Notes: a model not told the origin generated them from the sequence alone. A stretch of 64,000 nt of DNA from Nematostella vectensis (GCF_932526225.1 NC_064042.1:8714540-8778539), one strand, 5' to 3'. Positions 37,601 through 49,018 are shown, counted from the first letter of the stretch. Program-made: numbers and translations.

Positions 37601-40600
37601 ATTTTAGTTTTTAAAACATTAGAAATATATTTTCTAAATCTCGTTTTCAAGGTTGTCCCTTGTATGGAAAGCACTTCCCAGCATTTGTACCCATATCTGT
37701 TTGACAAATATTAGGAAAGTAGAAAAAAGGGAAAAAATGTTTTTACAGGGCAACCAGTAAAACCGTGAACACCTAAAATATGTCTGGGCTGTTTATTGTT
37801 TTCTGACGCTAGAGAATTGAGACACTATGGCTTGTTTCTAGTTGACTGTTTTATCTAGCGAGTGATTGGTCGGAGCAAACATTCCATACATATTTCCGGC
37901 GTATACAGGCTTGGCGTGTCACAGTAACACGGATCCAAAAGTATCCGGATTCGTTTCGCCGAAAACGCATTACTTGATTCGCGTCCACACTATCGTTTTC
38001 GCATCGTGTTCGCCTGGATGCAGCCGTCCACATTAACACGGATTCAAAAGTTTGAAAACGCTGAAAGGTACAGGGTGACGTCACTGTGTATGATATGCGC
38101 ATGCTCGAAGCAGCGCGCGCCTGCGATATGACGCCATCGTTTTCATTTTGATACGGATTCGACCGTCCACAATACGGACCAAAGTATACGAATTCATTTT
38201 GCAGTTAGGGTCATAACTAAAATTAGAGGCATTTTGTAAATAAAGAAATTATCCAATCACAGCAGAGTAACCACCCCCTCCCCCTTGGTATTTGTATGCC
38301 AAGCTATCCCTTGAAACACTTGAAACAAAATGGCGGCGCGAAGGGGAGTACGAATATACAGCCTAACCGTTTCTTTGAAGCTGTTTGACATCCTGAAAAT
38401 AATATGCCACCATCAATATCGAAAAACACGCAGTTATAGTTGACTAAACGATAAACACAGACCCAGACAAGTATACGGATCCAAACGAATCCGTTTTAGT
38501 ATGGACGGTCCCTAAGAAGTCCAGTAGATGAAATGACACTGGACCCCAGTCCCCCATGGGCCTTAGTTCTCTCGAACACACAGAAAACCCGAATCTTTCT
38601 GCTTTTGGTAGCAAGCCTTGTTCATCAAATGCATTTTTGTTACGTTCTAGGTGTTCTATTGTTTCCAGAAGCAGACATTAGACCTTGTGAATGTGTATCT
38701 GAGAGATCGGCTTGACTTGCCGGAAAGGGGCTTTGGCAAGTTCATGGTATGGCAATGGCGCGTGTAGCAAGGGGTGGGGGGATGTGTCTCACGACTTACT
38801 GTAATGTGAAACCTTAAAGCTTGTCACTATTGTGGAGCTTTCCCGCTCCTCGCTAAAAAAAATACCATGAAAGAGCTTCTTGAAATCCAAACACCATAAA
38901 ATCTCTAGAACAGACATTGAATTTAAACCTGAATAATATTACCAGGGGCTCAAACAGAAAGTACTGAAGCTGTACATCAGACAGGACATTGGACCTTACT
39001 GTCTATTTATTATTTTTATGGATTAATTCAATCCCAATTCCGGTAATTTTCTCTTGTTCTAGGAATGGCTTGTAAATCAGACGCCAGTGTTTGGAATGAA
39101 GCTACCCACGGGATTTCAACTCATCGGTCAAGTCGTAAGTACCATGCTCCAACCCTTATACAGCCTCCGACAATAGGTGCTTGTGCGGAGTTTTCAGTGC
39201 TTTAAGAGAAGTTTGACTTTTTTAGGGTCTAGCTGATTATGAGAAATGGGTAGCTTACTTCTCTGATAAGAAGCAAGCCGAGAAATACCAACAACAGTTC
39301 ACATCACGGGCGTATGCCAGGTAATGACATCCCAGTTCACACCACGGGCGAATGCAAGGTTTATGACATCCCAGTTCACATCACGGGCGAATGCAAGGTA
39401 ATGACATCCCAGTTCACACCACGGGCGTATGCAAGGTAATGACATCCCAGTTCACATCACGGGCGAATGCAAGGTAATGACATCACAGTTCACATCACGG
39501 GCGTATGCAAGGTTTATGACATCCCAGTTCACATCACGGGCGAATGCAAGGTAATGACATCCCAGTTCACACCACGGGCGTATGCCAGGTAATGACATCC
39601 CCTTTGCTCACTCCTATAAGGAGCTGCCTTTGTGGCTTTCTCAATGCCATCACTTGCTCTAGCCTGACCTCAGTTTAGAGAGAGAATTAAAATCACAAGA
39701 TATATATTTTATGTGACTCAGTGAGATTAACTTTAGTTGTCTGTATAAGTTACAGACTCAGCAATGCTTCATATAGTTTACACCCACCATGTCTGAGTTA
39801 GTTTGTAAGTACTGCACTGAAGATGGTTATCATGGTGGATATTGTAAGTGCAATGAGACGGGACCTCCGGCTTAACGTTCTAACCTGAGAAAACGAAGAT
39901 TCGCAATTCCCAAGCGTAGAGAGCAAGGTTTTAACACCTTTAATTTTTTTCCAGAATCGGTCTGATGGGTAATCCGTCAGATGGTTACAATGGGAAGACT
40001 ATATCTATGAGCATTGCCAACTTCTGGGCGGAGGTCACAATACAGGAAAGCGAGCAACTGGTACTCCGTAACTTCTCGATTTACCATTCACACTAATTTG
40101 ACGACCATCTTAGCCTGTCGCTGTCTTATTATTTCGTAGGTACTGGTTCCACACCCTTTAAACGACCCCACTGAATTCGGTAGTCTTGGCGACCTACACG
40201 GAATTAGCAGAAAGGAAGGGTCAGTAAATTTGTTTAAGCGTTAAAGAAGGCCAATCACGCCGCCTTTTTATGCTTCCTATCTTATTTTTTATTTTTGCTT
40301 TTCTTATCTGAAAGTCGGTCAGATTTAACCTCCTGGCCCATTTGTTGCATAGATACCTTGGGGGGTTGAGGCTTCTACAGGCAACATGTAAGAAGTTCTA
40401 TCAGTACTGCTACGAGCAAGGGTAAGATAAGCCTCAGTAACCGTCCGTTTCATGTTGGATCCCTTTGACTAATGCCAAGCGCTTGTTGTTTCAGGATTGC
40501 GCTGGCTAAGCGTAACTTCTCTTTGCGATACGATACAAACATTCCTCGGCAGGTGGTAAGAAAGTTGGCTTAATCATCATGAATGAAAAGAAAGTTAATC

Positions 40601-43600
40601 CCTGGCTGGAGATCCTTTTGTAAAGCTCGAAAACCTACCAACATGCGGAATAACCAAAACAGCCATCTAGATTATCCTTGTTGTTTCAGATAAATACAAT
40701 TAATCGCGAAATTGTAATTGAAATTGTACTCGCTAAAACATGTATCTGTCTTACATTTTCATTTGTTAGCTGGTTAGCTTGGTGTATATTTGTTAGCTTG
40801 TGTTCATCATTAGGAAAACATCGCGCGGGTACCGTTTCAGGGAGGCAATTGTGGAAAGGGCAACCTTTTTACAGCGACCCCTTACGAGACTTCTAAATGC
40901 TGATAATTGTTTCATTGTTTTGACAGGGACTTGCCGGGAGTAGGTACGTATTTACATGATAATATAAGCGCAAAATGGCTCTTACTCATGATCCAAAACC
41001 AGAATACTGACAGAGTCTGCCCTAAATAAAGCAGTCATGAAGCACAAATTCGTCAGAGTCGACACCAGGTTTTGGTGTACTAGATGCATCCATTTTTCCT
41101 TGTGGGAAGGATGTCTTTCCTTACCCTCACCCAGATTGTATTTTCCTTGTGTTTAGTGCGATAGTGACGGCTACCCTCAGATGTTTGATGCATTTCTATA
41201 ACATCACAGAAAAGGTAGAGCTTGAAATAACTGTGCGCGTGTTTGGGTTTTCTAAGGGATGTAATGGGAGGCTCTCTCCTTTGGGTTCTGATAATTGTTT
41301 TTCAATTTTGGCAGGTGATTCTTTTCTACAATGTAGCACAGTGCTAGATAGCGTTTTAAAAGCGGGTCTATTAGGCGATGTTTCTGTGAATCAAAATGAT
41401 AAAAAGGTTTAGCTGCAAACAACACTTAAGTATCTTGATTTATTTGCAGGACATGCCAAAGCCACTGCAGCCACAATTTGTGTTGAATGTCGAGATGGAC
41501 GAGCTATTTATAACGGCTGGACTACAAGACCGAGTCATCCAGGTGAGATACTGTTTAATCGGACTCAGGTAGCGTTGGCATTAAAACAGTCAGTCCAAGG
41601 CGTTTTTACCCGGATCTCTGATCAAGTTTTCTGGGGTTGATAAAAGTTAACATCACCGGAAACTCGTCCCAGATTCAAGGATAGGATGACGAGTGGTTTG
41701 AATTGTTATTTTGGACTACTAGAAAAAAAGTCTAAATCATGCAAAATACCCCCAAAACCATGCAGAATTTTTTTTTAATTAAGGTTCGAGGTTTAGTTTT
41801 TTTTGTCCAAGCCCGTTTAGTTTAAAGTTCAAGCACAAGCCCGGAAAAATGTCTAAAAATAGCAAATAATATGGGCATGTCTTCAGTTTTTTTTTTATCT
41901 GCTTGTTAATAAATCGTTTGGTGGTATATCTTTCTGATTCTAATATAGACATATGAAGGACTTGTCTACATGGATTTTAGTGCTTCATTAATGGAGATGC
42001 AAGGACATGGTAAGAATCAGCGATTGCTTATTAGCTTAGTCCCGTTTTTATTTTGGAACTGGACAGAAATGTTTAGTGGTAATATACCAGGAAGCAGTTG
42101 TCAAACGTTTTGGAAGAAAAGTACTCGAAGTAAAGCTATGTAATTGGTAACCGATATTGATTGAACAGGAGAGCTTCGATACATTTTCTTTTGTCTTGCA
42201 GGTGACTACATTCCCCTGGATGTACGGAGTTCACCTCCACTTTGGCTCGCATATTATACAGATCCAAGTGACTCTGGTATAACCATCTCGCAGCCACCAT
42301 TATGTTGTCCGAGCAAATAACATTTCCAACGGTTTTGGAAAAGCAAAGATATTTTGTTTAGTTTTTAGATTTATCTCCTGATATGAAACAAAAGGTCTGG
42401 TTGTTGAGGGATCTTTCGCATTGATAATATGAAAACCCTGACACATTTTTTTGCGTTTGTGTCACTTGTTCAAAATTGAACTGCATTTTTAGCAAAATGT
42501 TTAAGCTTAGGCAGATCATTATTTAAGATGTGGGATAACCAGCTATTAAAAGACTGGAAGGATTTCCACATCAAATTTAGGATTTAGCATAGAGCATAGA
42601 GCTTGTCATTTTTCTTTTTATTGAATGAAATCAATGCCTGTCTGTAAAAATTGTTTCTTTGTTCCTCAGGGAAAATCCACAGCAACGTTAGAGAAAGATG
42701 GAATCAAGGTATGCAACCATTTGCAGACTTCTTATCATGCTGTGGAAAATGGAACCGGAAATCCAAAGCTGGTGTTTCTACAATGAAAACAATTTATAGT
42801 TTATGAAGATTAGTGATTTTGAGAACATAGCACATTACAATGTGATTAATGAATATGTGATGAGGCATATTGATATCCTTTTAGGTGACCCTGAGGTGAC
42901 GAAAGCCATGTTGCGTTTTATGGAGCTTACTGACCAAGCAAGGTAGATGAAGATACCCTCTTTTATTCTTTCTCTGGCCATAAACTAATAATAATTCTTA
43001 TTTTACAGAGACGCACTTCTAGAAAAGGACTATGAAAGGTATGGTGTGACATAATAAAAAAAATTTATGATGCGTTTTTGCTTACAACTGTTAGAATTAT
43101 CCATAGAGGTAGAAGCAAAAAAGCATTTTAGGGGCTAAAGCACATTTTCCTAAATCAAATGTTTGGTAGCGGGCAACATTGCTTGATAAAAATATGGGGA
43201 TTGGCCACCTCATCCTCGGTACACTAAATTACTATGTTTTTTTTTGTTAGCCAGCTACTTTTCTTGGGGGGAGAGAACCAGTTCCCCAGGATATATCATC
43301 CGTGAGTCTCACTCATATTCTTTTATTTTCTGTCTCTAGACTTGCTTCTCTCATGAATGAGAATTTTGATGTTCGAAGGTAAGGAAAAAAAAGATTGGAA
43401 GGGAGAGGTGCTGCACTAGAATGTTTCCCGTCTTTACTTGACTTGCATCTATAAAACAAGTCAAGTCTGTGTTATGTGAGATTTTATACATGGTTTGTAT
43501 AAAAGGGAGCTGTATGGAGTTAGATTTGGGACAAAATTCATTTGTACTCCTTAGGAACGCCCTTAGGAACGCCATCGATGTTTCGATAACAAAACACACA

Positions 43601-45515
43601 CTTTGATGCCTTTCTGTTTAAAAAGGTCTGCATTTTACACCTGTGCATTGAAATTCACTTTTCAGCAATAAGAATTGAGCCAAATGCTCAATTGAACCCA
43701 CCCTGTTACCCCACACCACCACCTGTTAGTACACTTGAGCTCCCATACAGCACTTGGCATTATGCCTGACTATTGTTGTGCGTGGTTCGTGTAGATCAAT
43801 ATTTGGGGATCAAGCAATAGGAAAAACAAATCTCAGAATGATTGAACTGGCCCGACAGGTAGGAATCATAACCTTTTAATTTTTATAGTGGAATAAGCAG
43901 AAAAACATTTTGCAGCTCTTTTATATTAGATTTACTGTAATATGCGGCGAGTCTGAGACTTTGAGATTCTTTGGTCGAGGGTAGAGAGGTGTGCACTGCA
44001 CCCGTTGTGAACAGCGTTAGCTGAATGTCTACTATCTCTACCTCTGCCTCGTACCCAGGCGCTTACTAGGGTGACCGGACTAAGCGCGCAGTGGTAGAAC
44101 GAAAAACGGAAAGCGCCTGGCAGATTCTGAAAACAAAATGGCGGCAGATAAAGAGGTCAGAAAAATGCACGGTAAACAACACGCTTTTATTGAAGCGAAG
44201 GGAGCAAAATGTTCACCAATCTGTCCTACGAGATCGTGTTCCTTGTCCTCACTCAAGGAAAATAATGAATTTTACGAGAAAGCCGGAGTAGCGAATTATT
44301 TCCGTATCGCACACAAAATCAACTTTGCTGACAAGAACATGTAGGAAGCTCTAGCGTTACGACGGCTACTTCACGTAAGCGAAACATGGCTCTTCCTTCA
44401 AGAACTGTTTGAGAATAGAGGCGAGCATGAGAGTCGCATTACCTTCCTCCCTCGTAGGCGTTTTTTCGCGTGATCGACGCCTGCCAAAAAACGCCTGCGA
44501 GGGAGGCTAGGAAGGATGTGTCAAGTTCTTCGATATCGCCCACCGCTATCGCTGACACTCGCTTGGAGGGTGGACTCTAAAAAACTTATTTTCAAGCTAC
44601 ATTTCTTTGATTATTTGTACTTCAAAACACAAGTATATACAATTTCAGAAGTGTCTAAACAAAAATGAAAGTGATTAATGTAATTTCGTAGCGGGAACGA
44701 TTTTCCTCTCGAAATCCAGAAATCGAAAACGATGTGACAGAAATCGGACAGAATCTGAGAGGCGTCTCATTTCTCCCTTGTTCCTTTGCGCCAGCACTAA
44801 ACCTTCCCATGACTCATTGCGCTCACTCGTATATTTCTCACTTGTTTTTACTGACTTGAGACGCCTGGGTACGAGGCAGATCTCTACCTACTCTATCCTT
44901 ACTCAGTTTGTCACATTTGTGTTAAGCATGGATCTGCCGCAAAGTTTCCAGGAAGTGGAGGAGCTGTCATAGGTTTATGCCAGAATCCAGAAAGATTGGT
45001 ATAGTATGCCCGTCTTAAATCCATAACTACAGATTTGCCCAGGGGAGGGGGCCTAAGAGGGTAAACACGATATGCAAAAGGTCCTAGATTTGGCTATTCT
45101 TAGGTAAACACAACTTTTTGCCCTCCCTTAGCCACAAACCTGTGTTTCAACTTATCCAAAGAATGGTAGCCTTATCTTATTCTTCATTTCAAAACCATTG
45201 GTTAAGGGCTGCAAAGCTAAAACCTGCCTCTACCACAAGTTATGTCATTTCTCATAAAAGAAAAGAATGCTCTCTATTAAAAGGCTATTTCTCAATTGGG
45301 AGTCAGCCACGCCCCTACTGGTCATTTTCTTATAACTTTTTCAAAATATTGAGGGACACGTGCTCCATGTGCCCCACCCCCTGCTAAGGCCCTGCTGCTG
45401 GAGGGCACAATGTTATATATAAAAAATATTGTTTTTTGTCTTACAGAAAGAGCTCAAACAAGCATTTCAAGCCGAAGGATTTGTCATATGTGATATTGTC
45501 CCCTTCTTCTCATGA
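31606..45515 (+). CDS. GKUP: Bifunctional nucleotidyltransferase-glucuronokinase, 27 exons
   Basis: Exons: 31606-31662, 32299-32405, 33145-33189, 34802-34888, 35842-35908, 35994-36065, 37076-37164, 37477-37537, 38651-38746, 39063-39134, 39226-39320, 39955-40060, 40140-40219, 40353-40421, 40495-40555, 40927-40943, 41157-41214, 41450-41542, 41949-42009, 42202-42276, 42670-42708, 42885-42942, 43009-43038, 43340-43378, 43795-43858, 44927-44998, 45447-45515. Together they give exactly 612 codons plus stop. Residues 1-280 form a sugar-1-phosphate nucleotidyltransferase: VAGHGT (7-12), GVPKALLP (31-38), AGDM with metal aspartate D125, and FLEKP. Residues 283-612 form a GHMP kinase of glucuronokinase type: GNPSDGYNG (about 288-296), PRQVGLAGSSA (385-395) and FPGSGG (573-578). 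The inferred role is glucuronate to GlcA-1-phosphate to UDP-glucuronate in one cytosolic protein. The arginine of the usual GxGTRL is absent (GHGTLL), which may be normal for the family. Exon 16 is a 17-base microexon inside the kinase signature. Confidence 0.92.
33801..34549. repeat. 68-bp tandem repeat, 11 copies (GKUP intron 3)
   Basis: Near-identical units of gagtatcctcagaccccctt, tacaccttgcttgtatcaatg and a ccaccctatttgggtcaatat end are repeated with an exact period of 68. Very low divergence between units indicates recent expansion or homogenisation. Confidence 0.96.
36409..36512 (+). mobile_element. Interspersed repeat, CACGCCCCTACTGGTCAT family, copy 1
   Basis: About 100 bases containing gccacgcccctactggtcat and a terminal cacgtg...ccctacccc...ggccctg region. 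The same unit occurs in the same orientation at 45303-45396. Both lie in GKUP introns. Confidence 0.65.
37900..38516. mobile_element. Probable MITE cluster (GKUP intron 8)
   Basis: Several blocks of the type acggattcaaaagt, gaccgtccacaatacgg and, at the end, gaatccgttttagtatggac with tccctaa recur in both orientations across 600 bases. This suggests nested or tandem non-autonomous DNA elements. The left terminus could not be fixed. Confidence 0.4.
39295..39601 (+). repeat. 38-bp tandem repeat built from the GKUP exon 11 end and its donor
   Basis: The last 26 bases of exon 11 and its donor (cagttcacatcacgggcgta, then tgccag|gtaatgacatcc) are followed by seven more copies, at 39333, 39372, 39410, 39448, 39486, 39525 and 39563. 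Most copies retain an AG|GTAATG donor, two have AG|GTTTAT. The first donor (39320/39321) is the one that keeps frame with exon 12. Confidence 0.93.
44138..44344 (+). CDS. 68-aa ORF inside the MULE-like element (unidentified)
   Basis: ATG in strong context (aaaATGGCGGCAG) opens MAADKEVRKMHGKQHAF and runs to a stop at 44344. It has balanced composition with no repeats and no recognisable domain. It could be a captured host fragment, since Mutator-like elements are known to carry these, or a chance frame. No transposase similarity was seen. Confidence 0.3.
   Translation: MAADKEVRKMHGKQHAFIEAKGAKCSPICPTRSCSLSSLKENNEFYEKAGVANYFRIAHKINFADKNM
44446..44506. repeat. Short hairpin inside the MULE-like element
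   Basis: cctccctcgtaggcgtttttt (44446-44466) pairs with aaaaaacgcctgcgagggagg (44486-44506) with a single mismatch, leaving a 19-base loop. Confidence 0.75.
45303..45396 (+). mobile_element. Interspersed repeat, CACGCCCCTACTGGTCAT family, copy 2
   Basis: Second copy of the unit at 36409-36512, about 50 bases before the last GKUP exon. Confidence 0.65.
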
Positions 45516-45559
45516 CCAGCACCCAATGCAACTACCTGTCAATACCGGCTCTAGAACTG

Positions 45560-45705
45560 ATAAGAAAAGTCTAAGAATAGTCTAAGACAAGTCTAAGAAA
45601 AGTCTAAGAAAAGTCTAAGAAAAGTCTAAGAAAAGTCTAAGAAAAGTCTAAGAAAAGTCTAAGAAAAGTCTAAGAAAAGTCTAAGAAAAGTCTAAGAAAA
45701 GTCTA
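45560..45705. repeat. 11-bp minisatellite in GKUP 3' region
   Basis: About thirteen copies of ctaagaaaagt start 45 bases after the GKUP stop codon, so the array is probably in the 3' UTR. Confidence 0.95.
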
Positions 45706-46190
45706 CCTTCACAATTGACAGGGACAGTAGAGGGGTTGTGTCCTTACTCTTCTAGGGATCCCGGATATGCCCTGGATGATGCTAAGCTAAATAGCACCAA
45801 CACAATCATTGATGAGTCAAAGTAATAAGAGTATGGCCAACAAGGGCTTGATAACTATGACAGAAAATGTATAGCTTTACAGATATGTAACTAGGTTTTT
45901 AAAACATTTTTGGGTCATGACTTGAGGCAAGTGTAAGATAGATAGATAGATAGATGTGTTTGATTCACCCTTTTGCAGTGGAAACTGAATTACAGGCAGT
46001 GCGCAATCACATTGATGACTATACAATAAGACAATTAGCATATTTAACAGTCACAAAATTTGACATTCTGTTAGTATTACATTGAATTACATTGAATGAG
46101 CGATCAGATCTTAATTCGTAAGGGTGTAAAAAAGGTGATCTTCTGCAATTTATTAGGTTATATAGCGTATTTTGGTTATCTAAAGACTTA
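45706..46190. other. GKUP 3' flank, no further gene
   Basis: AT-rich sequence with a short (GATA)n run near 45938-45952. No canonical AATAAA at a convincing distance after the stop was identified before 46190. Confidence 0.4.
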
Positions 46191-46690
46191 ATAAACCTTT
46201 TACAGAAGGCGTTTCTTTGGCAGCAATTGACGGCAGATCAGTGGTAGCCAGGACACATCGTATTCTACCCACGGAAGTGCCCTCTTTTCGACACGCTCAA
46301 GGGCATCAACTAGGTATAGCGGTAGATTTGAAAATACCACACACCCATACTCTAGGACAGGTCTCACTATAGTGCAATAAACCTTAACGAGGTCGTCACA
46401 CGGGACACCACATTTTCTAGAACCCTTAGGGCATATTGTCTACTGTTGTTTTTTTTTATTATTATTATTATTATAAGGCCACAGTGTGCGCCCCAAGTCA
46501 AGTCATCAGAAAGAACAATTCCGAGAAGCGTGAACGACTTGACGCATTCTACAACCATGCCACCGCTACATATGAGGGCACCACACGCAATTATTAAAAC
46601 TATGAAAGTCAATCGTTATGGTCTTACATTTAGCTGGATTCAGTCGCATATTACTATCCTCAGTAAAACGTTGGACGTCATCAACAATGA
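46191..46690 (-). pseudogene. LINE reverse transcriptase C-terminal fragment
   Basis: In pieces on the minus strand one reads typical RT thumb-region motifs: NMRLNPAKCKTITIDF, then FTLLGIVLSDDLTW, then NSRQYALRVL, then VRPVLEYGCVVFSNLP and LERVEKRAL. These are in more than one frame and interrupted by an (ATT)n insertion at about 46450-46475. The order matches Jockey/CR1/L2-type non-LTR elements. The palm domain with its catalytic aspartates is absent. It is a dead fragment. Confidence 0.72.
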
Positions 46691-46789
46691 AACAGGGCTT
46701 CTGGAATTACGCGCTTTCTCCGCGTAATCCACAAATTTCCGCGTAATTTAGCTAAATTTTGAAAGACAAAACATTTAAGTGCACAGCTG

Positions 46790-47386
46790 ATGTGTTCTTT
46801 TAGGGTTCTTACCTCTATTTCTCGTAAAAAAAGACTTTGTAAGAGTGCTCCGTGGTACTGTGATAATATTCGTAAAGAAAAAGCTAAGCGCAGGAAACTT
46901 GAAGCTCTGTGGCGGAAAACTAGACTAGAGGTGCATAGGCAAATGTATACCGAACAATGTGTACATGTAAACAAATTGTTATATGACTCAAGAATGCAGT
47001 TTTATGCTGGCATAATTGATGAAAATTCCACCAACCAACGCACACTGTTTTCAACAATTCAAAAATTGCCAAGTCTCAATACTGCCAAAAAACTTCCATC
47101 ACATACCTGTAAAAGGGCATTGGCAGACATTCATTTTTTTTTTTTCACGAACAAGGTACAAGTAAAAAGGGAAGGTTTTCCAACAACAGAAACCGATGAC
47201 AATGAACAAATTCTAAATTTTGAACAAACACAAAGCAACTATGCTATCCCTGAACTTAATGAATTTTCTCCAACTACAGTGCATGAACTTTCTTTTTTGG
47301 TAAGCAATATGATATTCAAGTCATTCAGCTTAGATCCCCTGCCTGGTTCCATTGGGATAACAAGCAACAGAGCGCCTGACATATAG
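46790..47386 (+). pseudogene. LINE ORF2 fragment (linker between endonuclease and RT)
   Basis: The 198-codon frame shows the APWYCDNIRKEKAKRRKLE block, an HRQMYTEQC block and, at its end, SFSLDPLPGSI, which is where the reverse transcriptase domain would begin. The frame stops there, so the catalytic RT is missing. It points away from the RT fragment at 46191-46690; only about 100 bases separate them, so this is a rearrangement rather than one element. Confidence 0.7.
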
Positions 47387-48717
47387 GGACGTGGTGCGAA
47401 ACGTGCGAGGACATTTATTTCAGTACAGTTCTTCTCTTTAATCAGGCTTCTACTACTTGAATAACTCTGCGTGGTGTTGCTCAAGCGACAAATGAATAAC
47501 TGGCGGCTGTTGAACAGGCAACAGACTGAACACTGTTGTGATTGGGAAAAAAGAACTTTTTCATGATTTATGCCATGAATCATGGTTAATGTGGTATGTA
47601 TGGACTTAGCTCAGTTAAAGTAAGAATATATTTTAAAATAACAGAAACATGCATTGGATGATTTAACTTTGCCGAGATTCTTAAGCATATGAAGCATTGC
47701 CCTTTCATGGCAAACATAGCAGCAGTAAGTTGGTATTTTACCAGCGACTTCTGCCACCACCTTCAATTCAATTATTTTCTTATTACTTACTTTTGGCAAA
47801 AGAAATAGCCATAGCCATAACCAGCTGATCACTTTTCCTTAGCAAAAACAAAAAGACCTCAGCCATGACAATCAGCTAGGTTGGCTAGAAATTTCTGACC
47901 ACTTTTCCTTGGCAAAAAAAAGGCCCAAAGCCATGACAATCAGCTGAGTTGACATATTTGTAATTACCCTCGTAACAAATAAACAATTTAACAACATATT
48001 CCTGCCAAGTGTTGTTTTTGGTGGTAAACTTTCGCAAGAATGATGTAGTTTTTTACCACTATTCTTCGAGTTGGCAAAAATATTCAATTTTTGAAATATT
48101 TTTGAAAGAAGCTCACTAGATCATTATGATTCATACAAATCTCTTGCATTAGAATGAAAAACCTTCGATTCTCCATAACCTTTGCAATAAATAGCTACTG
48201 TGTTACATTGAACAGTCATACTATAGTTCTCTTGAGTCAATTTTTGTATAGCATTTCCCAACAACATACAAAACTCGAAATCCACTCAAGATGATATTTA
48301 TATTACCAGATAGCAGGGACTGTATTACATCTCATAATTGTGTTCGATTTACATTCAGGCTTATAATTCTGTTTATAGTAAAAATTCTTGATTGTACAAT
48401 CTAGACAGCACAGTATATAACTCATTCCCAGCATTCATTATCTTTTCAAAACCCAAAGAGCAAGTTATTTGTGGTCTTCATTATAAATTAATGCACTAAG
48501 TGACATAGCTACACATTCTCTACCTCCATTCAACCCAAATAAACTGACATTATATTGGAGAATAAATAGAATAATGACATAGTTTGGTCATATATTCTTT
48601 ATCAATTGTATTTACATCAACAGACAATTCTTCAGCTATTTCAAACAAATTATAATCATTTCTAACGACGTTAACAGATTGTTCATAAATTGCTGTATTC
48701 TGCATATCTTTTCCATA
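47387..48717. other. Intergenic, no gene recognised
   Basis: Contains a ~68-bp tandem duplication at about 47824-47955 (cacttttccttagcaaaaac and agccatgacaatcagct in both copies). Nothing else is recognised; the remainder is AT-rich. Confidence 0.5.
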
Positions 48718-49018
48718 CACTCTTTTTATATGAACCTTTTTCATTAGAACGTCCAGCCTGAGATTTCGCCAAATTTAAGAACATGCTAAGAACATGCCGA
48801 AGCTCAGATAGCAGAATTTTTTTTTCTTTTTTAGTCCTTATCCGTTCTAAAATGCATAATCAAATTGTGCTCATAGTAACAAGCTTATTATTGCTATTGA
48901 TCATTAGTGTAATTCTCTTCCTAATAATATATAATAGTATGATATTCTTATATACACTTAAATTTAAGAACATCGTTAAGAACATATTCAGCCTTAAAAT
49001 GTCCTAAAATTAAGAACG
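48718..49018 (-). mobile_element. Interspersed repeat, copy B
   Basis: Reverse-complement counterpart of 30440-30745, ending in taagaacg-type termini on both sides (aattaagaacgg at the right). No coding capacity. Confidence 0.65.

Larger units (their letters stand above)
44034..44889. mobile_element. MULE-like TIR element with 10-bp target duplication (GKUP intron 25)
   Basis: An 18-base perfect TIR, ctgcctcgtacccaggcg, starts at 44044 and is inverted at the end (44862-44879). The 10 bases atctctacct occur on both sides (44034-44043 and 44880-44889). Mutator-like elements make 9-11 bp duplications, which is why that class is favoured. The 836-base interior holds a hairpin (44446-44506) and a 68-codon frame. 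Confidence 0.78.

Noticed and set aside
37652-37714. Extra GKUP exon after an apparent acceptor (VVPCMES...)
   Set aside because: It hits a stop after 20 codons. Exons 8 and 9 join directly in phase 0 and give a continuous family-like sequence (LASV then VFYCFQKQ).
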